This document shows, piece after piece, positions 58,902-60,909 of a stretch of 60,909 nt of DNA (its first letter is position 1; each line of letters starts with the position of its first letter). The position numbers and the translations under genes are program-made. The stretch is from Kiritimatiellia bacterium. Lineage in GTDB: Bacteria > Verrucomicrobiota > Kiritimatiellia > CAIQIC01 > Lenti-01. The notes beneath the pieces are model-generated. The model did not search any database and was not told the origin of the DNA. It saw only the letters and a list, made by a program, of their open reading frames with translations. The stretch spans positions 1-60,909 of the forward strand of contig JAFYAC010000026.1 of NCBI GenBank assembly GCA_017540905.1, written 5' to 3'.

Positions 58902-59163
58902 GCGCAAGCACCTGCCCCCCTCCGAGAGGGGGGTGGCGCTTCAGCGCCGGGGGGAGTACTGCGTTTCGCCGTTGCCCGGCGCTCCCGCACCTCCCATCAG
59001 CCAAAGGCTTCCCTTCCCCACCTTTTCCCCCAACTGCCCCCTCCCGCCACGGCCGCGCGCAGTACTCCCCCAGCCGCGCCATCCATCCGCCAACCAAAAA
59101 CATCCCATCCACCATCCAGCCGTGCGCGGCACCCCCCTCTCGGAGGGGGGCGGATGCTTGCGC
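58902..59163. repeat. REPIN-like inverted hairpin pair, copy D
   Basis: The most complete copy. Terminal inverted GCGCAAGCA (58902-58910 and 59155-59163), outer palindromes of six C and six G, a GGCGC-TTCA-GCGCC hairpin at 58934-58947, GGGGGGAGTACTGCG ending 58963, and CGCAGTACTCCCCC at 59058-59071 enclose a pyrimidine-rich centre of about 95 bases. Confidence 0.85.
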
Positions 59164-59277
59164 ACCCTCCAATCGCTTTTCCATCCACTCAACCATTCTC
59201 GATTGCGAAACAAACACCCATCTTGTTTTCCCGATGGCACGAAACTACACTCCGAGACAGGATAACACCTCGCGTTC

Positions 59278-59340
59278 GCGCAAGCACTTCTCCCCCCTCC
59301 GAGAGGGGGGTGGCGCTTCAGCGCCGGGGGGAGTACTGCG
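59278..59340. repeat. REPIN-like single module, copy E
   Basis: A single left module, identical to that of copy D from the first palindrome (59292) through GTACTGCG. It has no inverted partner and ends 51 bases before the typA ATG, so it lies in the probable promoter or leader. Confidence 0.85.
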
Positions 59341-59391
59341 GCTTGCCGTCGCTCGTCCCTTCCTGACCCTCTCCAACCAAAGGCCCCGCCC

Positions 59392-60909
<1,518 letters not shown>

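Overview
The window (about 61 kb, GC-rich, no frame-disrupted housekeeping gene seen) looks like chromosome of an outer-membrane-bearing, probably anaerobic or fermentative bacterium. Lipid A and Kdo genes (lpxA, kdsB), a Mla-type lipid transporter and TolC show a Gram-negative envelope. HydE and membrane-hydrogenase-like subunits point to hydrogen metabolism. The archaeal-type phosphoglycerate mutase, the many GC-rich dispersed palindromes, a type IV pilin-like protein and a 1752-residue secreted nuclease/lamin-tail/thrombospondin-3 protein resemble the PVC group. My best inference is Kiritimatiellota or a near relative; this rests on gene content and style, not on a phylogeny.

Layout. 1-8.8 kb (+ strand): PpiC-type lipoprotein foldase, DinG-type helicase, Wzm/Wzt polysaccharide exporter, exonuclease III, apgM, serine hydrolase. 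9-14.3 kb (+): tyrosine recombinase, ABC-F ATPase, then rpsB-tsf with its own promoter and terminator. 14.5-15.1 kb (-): ParE/Phd-type toxin-antitoxin pair. 15.4-23.7 kb (-): thiL, an RlmI-like methyltransferase, lpxA, queH, a second methyltransferase, a DJ-1 protein, a pseudopilin, an unknown protein, and an MBOAT acyltransferase with its SGNH partner; several neighbours overlap by 4-8 nt. 24-25.7 kb (+): rpsA with six S1 domains, followed by an AT-rich array of palindromes. 26.6-31.9 kb (-): the giant secreted protein. 33-36.8 kb: a U32-like protein flanked by related palindromic elements, and an Orn/Lys/Arg decarboxylase. 36.8-44.7 kb (-): a MacA/MacB/TolC-type efflux operon in which the ATPase and permease genes are separated by an STN-like protein, a lipoprotein and an AbiEi/AbiEii pair. 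45-49.5 kb (-): mlaE-mlaF-mlaD-pqiC-like-kdsB. 49.7-52.6 kb: a lipoprotein, a HIT protein, tRNA-Phe and three complex-I/energy-converting-hydrogenase-like genes. 53.4-56.9 kb (-): XRE-cupin regulator, acyl-CoA synthetase and hydE in one operon with a convincing autoregulatory operator. 57-60.9 kb (+): argS and the 5' part of typA/bipA.

The most unusual material is non-coding. There is (1) a 52-bp-period array of paired 17-bp palindromes after rpsA; (2) a dispersed REPIN-like family of inverted hairpin modules ending in GGGGGGAGTACTGCG, present in five places; (3) a palindromic element bracketing the U32 gene; (4) a small element with terminal inverted repeats whose end supplies the kdsB stop codon. 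The most unusual coding arrangement is the AbiE pair embedded in, and translationally coupled to, the efflux permease gene.
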